The notes beneath the pieces were generated by a model. It saw only the letters and a program-made list of their open reading frames with translations, did not search any database and was not told where the DNA came from. Below are positions 1 to 9,132 of a stretch of DNA of 64,000 nucleotides, piece after piece. This DNA comes from Neisseria sp. oral taxon 014 str. F0314 (GTDB taxonomy: Bacteria; Pseudomonadota; Gammaproteobacteria; Burkholderiales; Neisseriaceae). Numbering within the stretch: position 1 is the stretch's first letter; the number at the start of each line of letters is the position of its first letter. The position numbers were made by a program, and so were the translations under genes. The stretch covers positions 1,674,001 through 1,738,000 of the forward strand of contig NZ_CP040504.1 of NCBI RefSeq assembly GCF_005886145.1, written 5' to 3'.

Positions 1-1266
1 CAACAACTCGCCGCCGAAAGTATTGCCGCCGTTGCCAAAGGCCGCAACCTGCAAGACGTATTGGCCGCCATCCGCGCGGCGCATCCCGAGCTGACGGCGC
101 AGGAAAACGGCGCGCTGCAGGATATTGCCTACGGCTGCCAGCGTTATTTGGGCAGTTTGAAACATATGCTTGCGCAGATGCTGAAAAAGCCGATTGACAA
201 TCCGCAGCTCGAAAGCCTGCTTTTGGCGGCGATGTACCAACTGCATTACACGCGCAATGCGCCTCATGCGGTGGTCAACGAGGCAGTTGAGAGTATCGCG
301 AAAATCGGGCGCGGGCAGTTCCGCTCGTTTGCCAACGCGATTTTGCGGCGTTTTTTGCGCGAGCGTCAGAAGCTGGAGGCTTTGTGCAAAAAAGACGATG
401 TGGCGAAACACAACCTGCCGCTGTGGTGGGTGGCATACCTGAAAAACCATTATCCGAAACACTGGCACAACATCACCACCGCGCTGCAATCGCATCCGCC
501 GATGGCGCTGCGGGTCAACCGCCGCCACGGCAATGCGGAGGTTTATCTGGAAAAATTGGCGGCGGAAGGTATCGCGGCAAAGGCGTTGGACGAATATGCG
601 GTTACGTTGGAAGAAGCCGTGCCGGTGAACCGCCTGCCCGGTTTTTCAGACGGCCTGGTGTCGGTGCAGGATTTCGGCGCGCAGCAGGCGGCGTATCTGT
701 TAAATCCTAAAGACGGCGAACGGATTTTGGATGCGTGCGCCGCGCCGGGCGGCAAGACGGGGCATATTTTGGAGCTGGCGGATTGTCATGTTACCGCTTT
801 GGACATCGATGCAGGCCGTCTGAAACGCGTGGGGGACAATCTCGATCGTTTAGGTTTTGGCGAAACTCGTAAAACTCGTTTTCAGACGGCCTCTCTATAC
901 TGCGCCGATGCGCGGGATTTGGCGGCATGGTATGATGGAAAACAGTTTGACGCGGTTTTGGCCGATGTCCCGTGCACTGCGTCGGGCGTCGTGCGCCGCA
1001 ATCCCGACATCAAATGGTCGCGCCGACCGACTGACGCGGTGAAAACCGCCCGCCAGCAGGAAGCCTTGTTAGACGCGCTTTGGCAAACCCTGACGAAAAA
1101 CGGCAGGATGTTGCTGGCAACCTGCTCGGTTTTTGTGGAAGAAAACACACAGCAACTGCAAAAATTCCTCAACCGCCATGCCGATGCAAAACCAGCCGGA
1201 GAGCATGTGCTTTTACCGAACAAATACCAAGATGGCTTTTATTACGCGCTTATTGAAAAACAGTAA
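1..1266 (+). CDS. rsmB: 16S rRNA (cytosine-967-C5)-methyltransferase RsmB, 5' end outside window
   Basis: RsmB methylates C5 of cytosine 967 in 16S rRNA using SAM. The reading frame is open from base 1, so the true start lies upstream. An N-terminal NusB-like helical domain (LLAAMYQLHYTR) is followed by the methyltransferase fold. The SAM-binding motif DACAAPGGKTGH, the motif IV cysteine in DVPCTASGV and the catalytic cysteine in ATCSVFVEEN are all present, and the C-terminal DGFYYALI matches the family. Three DUS copies lie inside the gene (near 644, 826 and 881); the one near 881 encodes FQTA in a loop that looks longer than in E. coli RsmB. The last 35 bases overlap the next gene. Confidence 0.95.
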   Translation, partial: QQLAAESIAAVAKGRNLQDVLAAIRAAHPELTAQENGALQDIAYGCQRYLGSLKHMLAQMLKKPIDNPQLESLLLAAMYQLHYTRNAPHAVVNEAVESIAKIGRGQFRSFANAILRRFLRERQKLEALCKKDDVAKHNLPLWWVAYLKNHYPKHWHNITTALQSHPPMALRVNRRHGNAEVYLEKLAAEGIAAKALDEYAVTLEEAVPVNRLPGFSDGLVSVQDFGAQQAAYLLNPKDGERILDACAAPGGKTGHILELADCHVTALDIDAGRLKRVGDNLDRLGFGETRKTRFQTASLYCADARDLAAWYDGKQFDAVLADVPCTASGVVRRNPDIKWSRRPTDAVKTARQQEALLDALWQTLTKNGRMLLATCSVFVEENTQQLQKFLNRHADAKPAGEHVLLPNKYQDGFYYALIEKQ

Positions 1267-1825
1267 ACTGTTTCTGCTGCCGCTTTTGCTGGCCGTATCG
1301 TTGCACGCGTCGGGCGAAGGCATCAGCGCGACCCGCGCCGAAGCGGTTTTGACGGCTTCGGGGCAGCTCGCCGTGAGCAGCCGTTTCCAAGTCGAATTGC
1401 CCGACCAGCTCAAGCAGGCGCTCAGGCAGGGCGTGCCGCTCAATTTCACCTTAAGCTGCCAGCTTTCCGCGCCGACCGTGGCGGCCTACCGTTTCCGCAT
1501 CGGCCAGTTCGTCAATGACGACAGCAGCGTCCAATACAAACTCTCGTTCCATCCTCTGACCAACCGTTACCGCGTAACGGTCGGTACGTTCTCCACCGAA
1601 TACGACCAGCTTGAAACCGCCCTGCGCGGCATAGGGGCGATTGCCAACTGGAAGGTACTCGACAGCGGTACGCTCAGCGGCGTTTCGCCCAAAGAAGCCA
1701 AAGCGGAAGTCCGTCTGCTGATGAGTACGGCAAAACTGCCGAAGCCTTTTCAAATCAATGCGCTGACTTCTAAAAACTGGCATCTTGATTCAGGCTGGAA
1801 GTCATTGTCCATCACTCAGGAATAA
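1232..1825 (+). CDS. DUF4390 family exported protein
   Basis: A 197-residue protein of unknown function. ATG at 1232 is chosen because it gives a clear signal peptide (MAFITRLLKN followed by a leucine-rich core ending at about residue 24, SLHASG), whereas the longer frame from 1133 would begin deep inside rsmB. The mature part is beta-rich and matches what I know of the DUF4390 family, whose genes commonly sit between rsmB and an NtrY-type kinase in betaproteobacteria. It overlaps rsmB by 35 bases and ends 3 bases before ntrY, so the genes are probably co-transcribed and translationally coupled. A periplasmic role linked to the sensor kinase is plausible but is only inferred from position. 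Confidence 0.8.
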   Translation: MAFITRLLKNSKLFLLPLLLAVSLHASGEGISATRAEAVLTASGQLAVSSRFQVELPDQLKQALRQGVPLNFTLSCQLSAPTVAAYRFRIGQFVNDDSSVQYKLSFHPLTNRYRVTVGTFSTEYDQLETALRGIGAIANWKVLDSGTLSGVSPKEAKAEVRLLMSTAKLPKPFQINALTSKNWHLDSGWKSLSITQE

Positions 1826-1828
1826 ACT

Positions 1829-3961
1829 ATGCGGCGCTTTCTCCCGATTGCCGCGCTGCTTGCGGTATTGTTGCTTTACGGCCTGACCGTCGCCACCGGC
1901 AGCGGCAGCAGTTTGGCCGACTATTTCTGGTGGATGATTGCGCTGTGCGTGCTGCTGATGGTGGTGTTAGCCTCGGTACTGGTGCGTTATGTGCTGCTGT
2001 TGATGCGCGACGGCAGCAGCGGTGTGTTCGGTTCGCAGATTGCGCGGCGGCTGTCGGGGATGTTTACGCTGGTGGCGGTGTTGCCGGGCGTGTTTTTGTT
2101 CGGCATTTCCGCCCAGTTTATCAACGGCACGATTAATTCCTGGTTCGGCAACGATACCCACGAAGCCCTTGAGCGCAGCCTGAACCTGAGTAAATCCGCA
2201 TTGAATCTGGCAGTGGACAACGCAGTCAGCAATGCCACACCGGTGCAGATTGATTTAATCGGCGCATCGTCGCTGGACAACGATTTGGCCAAGGCATTGG
2301 AGGAAAACGCGAAGAGGGGCGAATTTGCCCAGCTTGCGCTTTACAATGTCGAACGCGGCAAATTTGAGAAAAGCATCAACCCGCTGAAGTTGAATCAGCC
2401 GGCAATCGGTGCGCAGGATAGGGAATTGCTGCTTCAGTCCGGTTCGGTGCGCGGACTGGAAAACATCGGCAACATCCTGTATGCGCAGGGTTGGCTGTCG
2501 CTCGGCAAATACCGCGGGCAGGATTATGCGCTGTTTTTCCGCCAGCCGATTCCGAAGAACGTGGCGGAAGATGCGACGCTGATTGAGTCGGCGCGGGCGA
2601 AATATGCCGAGTTGAGCTATACCAAAAAAGGTTTGCAGACATTCTTCCTGGTTACGCTGCTGGTGGCGACCCTGCTGGCGATTTTCTTGGCCTTGGTCAT
2701 GGCGCTTTACTTTGCCCGCCGTTTCGTCGAACCCGTTTTGTCGTTGGCCGAGGGGGCGAGGGCGGTGGCCCAGGGCGATTTCACACAGAGGCGGCCGATT
2801 TTCCGCAATGACGAGTTTGGCCGTCTGACCCACCTGTTCAACCACATGACCGAGCAGCTCGCGATTGCCAAAGAGGCCGACGAACGAAACCGCCTGCAAC
2901 AGGAAGCCGCGCGGCATTATCTCGAATGTGTATTGGAAAGCCTGACAACCGGTGTGATTACGCTGGACTCGGCAGGCCGTCTGAAAACCTTTAACAAAGC
3001 CGCCGAACGGATTTTAGGGGTGCCGCTCATGCCGCTGTCCGGCAGCATCTGGCAGGATTGGAACGGCCAGTCGCCGCAACAGACCATTTTGGCGGAAGCC
3101 TTTGCCGCGATTGCGGAAACGGCGGGCGGCAGCAAACCGGTTCAGGTCGGATATGCCGCGCCTGACGATGCGCGCATCCTGTTGGGCAAGGCAACCGAGC
3201 TGCCAGACGACAACGACAACGGCCTGGTCATGGTCATCGACGACATTACCGTGTTGGTTCGGGCGCAGAAAGAGGCGGCATGGGGTGAGGTGGCCAAGCG
3301 GCTGGCGCACGAAATCCGCAACCCGCTTACCCCCATCCAGCTTTCCGCCGAGAGATTGGCATGGAAATTGCATGACAAATTGGACGAACAAAGCGCCCAC
3401 ATCCTGACACGCTCCACCGATACCATTATCAAACAGGTGGCCGCGCTAAAAGAAATGGTCGAAGCGTTCCGCAATTATGCGCGGGCCCCGTCGTTGAATT
3501 TGGAAAAACATGATTTGAACTGCCTGATTGAGGAAGTTTTATTGCTGTATGAAGGCGGCGCGTGTACATTCACAGCCAAACTCAGTAAGATACCGCTGTG
3601 GATTGCAGCCGATACCACCGCCATGCGGCAGGTGTTGCACAATATTTTCAAAAATGCCGCCGAAGCTGCGGAAAGCGACGGACAACCGTCTGTTACCGTG
3701 GCTACGGGGCAGACGGAAGACGGAGCGGAAGCGGTTTTGACCGTATGCAACAACGGCAAGAGCTTCAGCAAAGAGATGCTGCATAATGCTTTCGAGCCTT
3801 ATGTAACCGACAAACCGACAGGCACAGGATTGGGGCTGCCCGTCGTCAAAAAAATAATCGAAGAGCACGGAGGCCGCATCAGCCTGAGCAACAGGCCGGA
3901 CGGCGGTGCTTGTGTCAAAACAGCCTTACCCCGATTGGTAGAAACTTATGCGCAGCAGTGA
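1829..3961 (+). CDS. ntrY: NtrY-type membrane sensor histidine kinase
   Basis: A 710-residue two-component sensor. Hydrophobic segments lie at about residues 4-20, 30-55 and 80-105; a long extracytoplasmic region follows, then a membrane helix near 272-295 and a HAMP linker. A PAS domain follows (about 370-470). The HisKA H-box has phospho-acceptor H494 in LAHEIRNPLTP, and the ATPase domain shows its N box (NIFKNAAEAA) and G box (GTGLGLPVVKK). All catalytic motifs are intact. It overlaps ntrX by 14 bases. In gonococci the NtrYX pair is reported to control respiratory enzymes rather than nitrogen assimilation, and the same role is likely here. Confidence 0.93.
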   Translation: MRRFLPIAALLAVLLLYGLTVATGSGSSLADYFWWMIALCVLLMVVLASVLVRYVLLLMRDGSSGVFGSQIARRLSGMFTLVAVLPGVFLFGISAQFINGTINSWFGNDTHEALERSLNLSKSALNLAVDNAVSNATPVQIDLIGASSLDNDLAKALEENAKRGEFAQLALYNVERGKFEKSINPLKLNQPAIGAQDRELLLQSGSVRGLENIGNILYAQGWLSLGKYRGQDYALFFRQPIPKNVAEDATLIESARAKYAELSYTKKGLQTFFLVTLLVATLLAIFLALVMALYFARRFVEPVLSLAEGARAVAQGDFTQRRPIFRNDEFGRLTHLFNHMTEQLAIAKEADERNRLQQEAARHYLECVLESLTTGVITLDSAGRLKTFNKAAERILGVPLMPLSGSIWQDWNGQSPQQTILAEAFAAIAETAGGSKPVQVGYAAPDDARILLGKATELPDDNDNGLVMVIDDITVLVRAQKEAAWGEVAKRLAHEIRNPLTPIQLSAERLAWKLHDKLDEQSAHILTRSTDTIIKQVAALKEMVEAFRNYARAPSLNLEKHDLNCLIEEVLLLYEGGACTFTAKLSKIPLWIAADTTAMRQVLHNIFKNAAEAAESDGQPSVTVATGQTEDGAEAVLTVCNNGKSFSKEMLHNAFEPYVTDKPTGTGLGLPVVKKIIEEHGGRISLSNRPDGGACVKTALPRLVETYAQQ

Positions 3962-5222
3962 TATTTTGATTGTAGATGATGAAGTGGGTATCCGCGATTT
4001 ACTCTCGGAAATCCTCCAGGACGAAGGTTATTCCGTGGCTTTGGCGGAAAATGCCGAAGAAGCGCGCCAACTGCGCCATCAGGTTCGTCCGGCTATGGTT
4101 CTGCTTGATATTTGGATGCCCGACTGCGACGGCATCACCCTGTTGAAGGAATGGGCGAAAAACGGGCAGCTCAACATGCCCGTGGTGATGATGAGCGGTC
4201 ATGCCAGCATCGATACCGCCGTTGAAGCCACCAAAATCGGCGCGCTGGATTTCCTGGAAAAACCGATTACCCTGCAAAAGCTGCTTTCCACGGTTGACCG
4301 TGCGCTGAAACACGGTGAGATGCAGGCGGCTTCCGGCCTGTCTCTCGACAAGCTCGGCAATAGTCCGGTCATCCAAGATTTGAACCACAAACTTGAAGCC
4401 GCCGCCAAACAAAGCGGTCCGGTGCTCTTAAGCGGCGAAGTCGGTTCGCCGTTTGAATTAGTGGCGCGCCATCTCCGTAAAAACGGTACGCCTTGGGTGG
4501 AACCGGCCAAGGTGGAACATATCGTCGATACCCCGCTGGAACTGTTGCAAAAAGCGACCGGCGGCGTGCTGTATGTCGGCGATATTGCACAGTACAGCAA
4601 GAATATCCAAAACGGCATCGTGTTCCTTTTGGGTAAGGCCGACCGCTATAACGTCCGCATTATCGCTGCCAACAGCCGCGGTAATGAGGAAACCGCGGTG
4701 CAGGACGGCAGGCTGCTCGAATTGCTGTCGAAAACCGTTGTCGCCCTGCCGCCGTTGCGCAGTCAGCCGGACGATATTGCTTTTTTGGTCAACCAAATCG
4801 TTACCGAGTTGGCCGACACCCAAAAAATCCAACCGGTCAAATTCAGCAGCGGCGCATTGGCCGTGTTGCGTCAGTACGAATGGCCGGGCAATTTCGACCA
4901 ACTGCGCGGCGTTGTCAAGAGTTTGGCACTGGGGGCGGATGGCGGCGAAGTGGAAGAGCAGGAAGTCGGCACGGCTTTGGGCAGGACTTCGCAATCTTTT
5001 TCTTCCGAAATCGTCGGCGGTTTCAATTTCAATATGCCGTTGCGCGAGTTGCGCGAAGAATTGGAACGACGTTATTTTGAATACCACATCGCGCAGGAAG
5101 GCCAGAATATGAGCCGCGTGGCACAAAAGGTCGGGCTGGAGCGGACGCATTTGTACCGCAAGCTCAAACAGCTCGGCATCAGCGTATCGCGCCGTTCGGG
5201 AGATAAGGGCGCTGACGAGTAA
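3948..5222 (+). CDS. ntrX: NtrX-type response regulator with degenerate sigma54-ATPase domain
   Basis: A 424-residue partner of the upstream kinase. The receiver domain (1-120) is intact: acidic pair D10-D11, phospho-acceptor D54 in LLDIWMPD, and the lysine in LEKPIT. The C-terminal Fis-type helix-turn-helix is also intact (MSRVAQKVGLERTHLYRKL). The central AAA+ domain has decayed: the Walker A place reads GEVGSPFE instead of GESGTGKE, the ELFGHEKGAFTGA segment is absent, and the Walker B place reads VLYVGDIAQ instead of LFLDEIG. The protein is also shorter than usual NtrC-family members. It probably binds DNA and regulates sigma70 promoters without ATP hydrolysis. There is no frameshift and the gene looks maintained. 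Confidence 0.92.
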   Translation: MRSSDILIVDDEVGIRDLLSEILQDEGYSVALAENAEEARQLRHQVRPAMVLLDIWMPDCDGITLLKEWAKNGQLNMPVVMMSGHASIDTAVEATKIGALDFLEKPITLQKLLSTVDRALKHGEMQAASGLSLDKLGNSPVIQDLNHKLEAAAKQSGPVLLSGEVGSPFELVARHLRKNGTPWVEPAKVEHIVDTPLELLQKATGGVLYVGDIAQYSKNIQNGIVFLLGKADRYNVRIIAANSRGNEETAVQDGRLLELLSKTVVALPPLRSQPDDIAFLVNQIVTELADTQKIQPVKFSSGALAVLRQYEWPGNFDQLRGVVKSLALGADGGEVEEQEVGTALGRTSQSFSSEIVGGFNFNMPLRELREELERRYFEYHIAQEGQNMSRVAQKVGLERTHLYRKLKQLGISVSRRSGDKGADE

Positions 5223-5253
5223 ACCGTCAGATTGTTTTTTAACCTGCCTGACG

Positions 5254-5294
5254 AATCGGAGGCCGTCTGAAAATATTTCAGACGGCCTCCGATT
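5254..5294. terminator. Bidirectional terminator made of an inverted DUS pair
   Basis: Two AG-DUS copies face each other as perfect 19-base arms (5254-5272 and 5276-5294) around a 3-base loop, between the convergent ends of ntrX and proP. The stem extends four or more bases beyond each DUS. A run of T follows on the plus side, and an A-rich stretch lies in the loop. Confidence 0.8.
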
Positions 5295-5313
5295 TTGCTT
5301 CAAAGCGAAGATA

Positions 5314-6792
5314 TTAGTCTATATGTGGATGTTGTGCCGCAAGTATCTCGCGCTTGCGCTGCAATTCTTTAATCCGTTCGTCGATTGCTTCAATGCTTTC
5401 CTCAATCCGGTCATGATGTTCGGCCAGCAATTCTTTGGCTTCGGCTTTGTCGCTGGCCAGCGGCTTGCCGCCGGTGAGCGGCTTGTTGGCCGGTTCATGC
5501 ATCAGTTTGGCCGCCATCAGGCCGAACAGGCCGAATATCATCAGGTAGAAGGCCGGAATGTGCAGATTGTGGGTGGTTTCCACCAAAAACGAAGTAATGG
5601 TCGGGGTTAGGCCGGCCAAGACGATTGAAATGTTGAACACCACGGCCAGACCGCTATAACGGATGGAAGTCGGAAACAGCGCCGGCAGGGTTGCCGCCAT
5701 CACGCCGATTAACATGTTCAACGACAAGGCCAGCACCAGCAGGCCGAAGAAAATAAGAACGGGCTTGCCGGTTGTCAGCAGGTAGAAAGAAGGCCACGAA
5801 AAAAACAAAAGAGACAAACTGCCGGTGAGGATAAACGGGCGGCGGCCGTATTTGTCGCTCAACCAGCCAATAAGCGGTTGTACGAACAGCATCCCTATCA
5901 TTACCGCGATGATAATCAAAACCCCGTGGTTTTCAGGATAACCGAGGTTGTGGGAGAAGTAGCTGGGCAGATAAGTCAGCAGCATGTAATAGGTAACATT
6001 GGTAGTCAGTACGATGCCGCTGCATATCAAAAAGTTGCGTTTGTGCTTTCTAAACAAATCGCGCAGACTGGTTTTGTTTTTCTTCTCATGCGGCATATTG
6101 ACGGTATGTTCTTGGAAAACAGGTGTTTCGTCCAAAGCATGACGCAAATACAAACCGATGATGCCCAGCGGCAGCGCAAGGAAAAACGGTATGCGCCAGC
6201 CCCACTCCATAAACTTGCTATCACCCAATAGCAGATGGAGCGCGGAAACCATACCTGCACCCAGTAAGAATCCCAGAATCGAACCGAAGTCCAACCAACT
6301 TGCCATAAAGCCGCGCCTGCGGTCGGGCGAGTATTCGGCTACGAAAATCGACGCGCCGGCATATTCCCCGCCCACCGAAAAACCTTGTGCGATTTTCAAA
6401 AGCAGCAGGATAATCGGCGACCAAATTCCGATGGAGTCGTACGACGGAATCAGACCGATGCCGAAAGTGCTGAGCGACATGACGATAATCGTCATCGCCA
6501 ATACCCGCTGCCGGCCTATTTTGTCGCCGAGGGCTCCGAACACCAAGCCGCCCAACGGCCGGAAAATAAACGGAACGGAAAACGTACCCAGTGCGGCGAT
6601 CGTCTGCACGCTGGGCGATGCGTCGGGGAAAAAGATTTTACCGAGTGCGAAAGCCACAAAGCCATATACGCCGAAATCAAACCATTCAATGGCGTTGCCT
6701 AAGGCCGCGGCCGAGATGGCTTTCTTGGTGTCTGCACGTTCAATAATCGTAATATCGTTAAGTTTCAAAGGTCTGTGCGTTTTAGCTATCAA
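5314..6792 (-). CDS. proP: ProP-type proline/glycine betaine:H+ symporter (MFS)
   Basis: A 492-residue, twelve-helix major facilitator transporter closely resembling E. coli ProP along its whole length: ASLGNAxEWFDFGVYG-like N-terminus, LGDKIGRQRVL loop, AQGFSVGGEYAGASIFVAEYSPDRRRG, and SDKYGRRPF. The C-terminal 60 residues form a charged heptad-rich tail (about 435-490), the osmosensory coiled coil of the ProP subgroup. It should import compatible solutes under osmotic stress at the inner membrane. The start is TTG at 6792, supported by a near-consensus AAGGAGGT ribosome site 5 bases upstream and no ATG or GTG nearby in frame. It is monocistronic and convergent with ntrX. Confidence 0.93.
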   Translation of the reverse strand: MIAKTHRPLKLNDITIIERADTKKAISAAALGNAIEWFDFGVYGFVAFALGKIFFPDASPSVQTIAALGTFSVPFIFRPLGGLVFGALGDKIGRQRVLAMTIIVMSLSTFGIGLIPSYDSIGIWSPIILLLLKIAQGFSVGGEYAGASIFVAEYSPDRRRGFMASWLDFGSILGFLLGAGMVSALHLLLGDSKFMEWGWRIPFFLALPLGIIGLYLRHALDETPVFQEHTVNMPHEKKNKTSLRDLFRKHKRNFLICSGIVLTTNVTYYMLLTYLPSYFSHNLGYPENHGVLIIIAVMIGMLFVQPLIGWLSDKYGRRPFILTGSLSLLFFSWPSFYLLTTGKPVLIFFGLLVLALSLNMLIGVMAATLPALFPTSIRYSGLAVVFNISIVLAGLTPTITSFLVETTHNLHIPAFYLMIFGLFGLMAAKLMHEPANKPLTGGKPLASDKAEAKELLAEHHDRIEESIEAIDERIKELQRKREILAAQHPHID

Positions 6793-7404
6793 ACCGTACC
6801 TCCTTTATCTTAAGTTATTGTTCAGACGCGGCGGAATTGCCTGTGCAATGTGAAAGGCGGGATGGAAAATCAGCGCCGGATTTGGATATTTCAAAAATGA
6901 AAATGTGATGGTTTTTATAAGTTATTCATTATTATAACATAAAATTTACGATTATTCGAACTTAGTGAAAATTTGTTTCTTTGTTAATCTTTTAATGTTA
7001 CTTGCTGTTGTATTAAAAAGGCTGTCGGGCGAAGGTATCGAATGGTTTGGAAAAATACTGATGAAACATACGAATAATGCCAATCTTGATGAATTTTCAG
7101 AAGATTTTTTCCAGTAAGGATTTTTTGCCTGTTTCGGGATGGAAATAACGGGTTCATTTCAGCGGTAATTCGCTCCCGTTCGGCGCAAATATTGAAAATT
7201 AAGATAACGGCATTGACGATGCCTTTCAGACGGCATTTAAACGGGGAAAACGTAAAATGTTTTCCGCTTACAATGCTTTACCTATAGATGAATTTCTGTA
7301 AAATAGGCCGTCTGAAAAAATATCAGGCCGCTTACTAAAAATAAATAAACTCGAAGGCCGCCGATATAGGCAGGCCGTCTGAAATACAAAACGGGATACG
7401 GACA
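6793..7404. other. 612-base intergenic region between divergent proP and dprA
   Basis: No credible gene is seen. The proP-proximal half is AT-rich; a TATAAT hexamer on the minus strand (6936-6931) could be the proP -10, but no good -35 partner is seen. The dprA-proximal part holds an AT-DUS at about 7222 and AG-DUS copies at about 7306 and 7371, all unpaired. A short GGCAT-N5-ATGCC hairpin lies just before the AT-DUS. The region may carry promoters for both genes. Confidence 0.5.
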
Positions 7405-8586
7405 ATGAACGAAACGGAACGCTTCGCGTGGCTGCAACTTGCTTTCACACCCTATGTCGGTGCAGAAAGCTTCTTGATTTTGCTGCAATATTTCGGCAGT
7501 GCGCAGGCCGCATTGGATGCGCCGGCAGAGAAAATCGCCGCCCTGGTGCGCCACAAGCAGGCGGCAGAGGCTTGGCGTAATGTCGAAAAGCGCCACTTGG
7601 CGCAAAAATCCGCCGAAGCCGCCTTAAAATGGGAAACGCAGGACGGTTGCCGGCTAATGCTGTTGCAAGACCAAGATTTTCCTGAAATGCTGACTCAGGG
7701 TATTACCGCGCCGCCGGTTTTATTTTTGCGCGGCGACGCAGGGTTACTGCACAAATATTCTGCTGCCATCGTTGGCAGCCGCCATGCCACGCCGCAGGCA
7801 ATGCGGATTGCCAAGGATTTCGGCAGGGCGTTGAGTGAAAAGGGCATTCCCGTTGTGTCGGGCATGGCGTCGGGCATCGACACTGCCGCCCACCAAGGCG
7901 CGTTGCAGGCAGGCGGTGGCACCATTGCCGTCTGGGGAACGGGCATAGACCGCATTTATCCGCCGTCCAATAAAAGCCTTGCCTATGAAATCGCCGAAAA
8001 AGGGCTGATTGTCAGCGAGTTTCCGTTGGACACGCGCCCGCTTGCGGGCAACTTCCCGCGCCGCAACCGCCTGATTGCCGCGCTGTCGCAGGTTACGCTG
8101 GTGGTCGAGGCTGCGTTGGAATCCGGTTCGCTGATTACCGCCAAGTTGGCGGCGGAAATGGGGCGCGAGGTGATGGCAGTGCCCGGTTCGATAGACAATC
8201 CGCACAGCAAAGGCTGCCACAAGCTGATTAAAGACGGTGCGAAACTGGTGGAGTGTCTGGATGACATCGTGCAGGAATGCCCGCAACTGTTGCAAAATTC
8301 CCCGTTGCTGCCATATGCTATAAAAAGGGATACAAGTGAAACACGCAAACCGGAGCCGCCGGCAACCGTCGGGAGGCCGTCTGAAAACGTAGGTACGGAG
8401 GCGGGGCGGCAGGCAGCCAGCTCCCCGCTGCTGGACGCAATGGGATACGATCCCGTTCATCCCGATACGTTGGCGCAGCAGTTGCAATTTCCCGCCGCCG
8501 ATGTTTACGCGGAACTGCTGGAGCTGGAACTCGACGGCAAGGTGGCTTCGCTGGCAGGCGGACGTTACCAACGAATCGAAACATAG
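7405..8586 (+). CDS. dprA: DNA-processing protein DprA
   Basis: A 393-residue protein that loads RecA onto incoming single-stranded DNA during natural transformation. The central Rossmann-like DNA_processg_A domain has the family landmarks GSRHATPQA, VVSGMASGIDTAAH and FPRRNRLIAALS, and the C-terminal residues (about 330-390) form the DprA winged-helix domain. It is followed 15 bases later by smg. The linker before the winged helix contains a DUS (near 8372), typical of insertion in a tolerant region. Its role fits the heavy DUS load of this genome, since DUS-driven uptake delivers its substrate. Confidence 0.95.
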   Translation: MNETERFAWLQLAFTPYVGAESFLILLQYFGSAQAALDAPAEKIAALVRHKQAAEAWRNVEKRHLAQKSAEAALKWETQDGCRLMLLQDQDFPEMLTQGITAPPVLFLRGDAGLLHKYSAAIVGSRHATPQAMRIAKDFGRALSEKGIPVVSGMASGIDTAAHQGALQAGGGTIAVWGTGIDRIYPPSNKSLAYEIAEKGLIVSEFPLDTRPLAGNFPRRNRLIAALSQVTLVVEAALESGSLITAKLAAEMGREVMAVPGSIDNPHSKGCHKLIKDGAKLVECLDDIVQECPQLLQNSPLLPYAIKRDTSETRKPEPPATVGRPSENVGTEAGRQAASSPLLDAMGYDPVHPDTLAQQLQFPAADVYAELLELELDGKVASLAGGRYQRIET

Positions 8587-8601
8587 AAATAAGGAATCGG
8601 C

Positions 8602-9057
8602 ATGGCAGAAGTCATTGCTTTTTTAATCGAACATTTTCAGGATTTTGACGCATGTCCCCCGCCGGAGGATTTGGGGCGGTTGCTGGAAGACGCAGGTTTT
8701 GACGCAACGGAAATCGGCAATACGCTGATGATGCTGGAAGTGTTGCTCAACAGTTCCGAATTTGCCGCCGAACCGCTCGACAGCCAATCGGTACGCGTTT
8801 ACAGCAGCGAAGAAACCGACAATCTGCCGCAGGAAGTGATGGGGCTGATGCAGTATTTGGTCAGCGAACGCGCCATTACTTATGAGCAGCGCGAAATCGT
8901 CATCCATGCCCTGATGCATATTCCGTCCGAAGAAATTACCGTCGATACGGCAAAAGTGCTGACACTGCTGGTATTGTGGGCGCACAAGAGCGAGCTGCCG
9001 GTATTAATCGGCGATGACTTGATGGCCGCTTTAAACGGCAAGGCCGTTATGCATTAA
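8602..9057 (+). CDS. smg: Smg family protein (DUF494)
   Basis: A 151-residue acidic, mostly helical cytoplasmic protein of unknown molecular function. The N-terminal [12 protein letters not shown] and the pattern [21 protein letters not shown] match the Smg/DUF494 family. Its position between dprA and topA is the conserved proteobacterial arrangement. A gap of 15 bases from dprA suggests co-transcription. It ends just before a DUS hairpin that separates it from topA. Confidence 0.88.
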   Translation: MAEVIAFLIEHFQDFDACPPPEDLGRLLEDAGFDATEIGNTLMMLEVLLNSSEFAAEPLDSQSVRVYSSEETDNLPQEVMGLMQYLVSERAITYEQREIVIHALMHIPSEEITVDTAKVLTLLVLWAHKSELPVLIGDDLMAALNGKAVMH

Positions 9058-9060
9058 TAC

Positions 9061-9099
9061 TTTTCAGACGGCCTTTTGCTTTTAAGAGGCCGTCTGAAA
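9061..9099 (+). terminator. DUS-pair hairpin between smg and topA
   Basis: Inverted AG-DUS copies (TTTTCAGACGGCCTTTT, then AGAGGCCGTCTGAAA) form a stem with a short loop immediately after the smg stop codon. It probably attenuates or ends dprA-smg transcription 30 bases upstream of the topA ribosome site. Confidence 0.65.
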
Positions 9100-9132
9100 C
9101 ATAAAATCCAATACATTAAAAGAGAACAGACA

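Noticed and set aside
1133..1231. Longer start for the DUF4390 gene inside rsmB
   Set aside because: The extra 33 residues would hide the signal peptide and come from a conserved part of rsmB in another frame.
3948..5222. ntrX as a pseudogene
   Set aside because: The frame is continuous, the receiver and helix-turn-helix motifs are intact, and it is coupled to a complete kinase gene; only the ATPase motifs have decayed.
6793..7404. A missed small gene in the proP-dprA gap
   Set aside because: Six-frame reading shows only short frames without ribosome sites or recognisable motifs.
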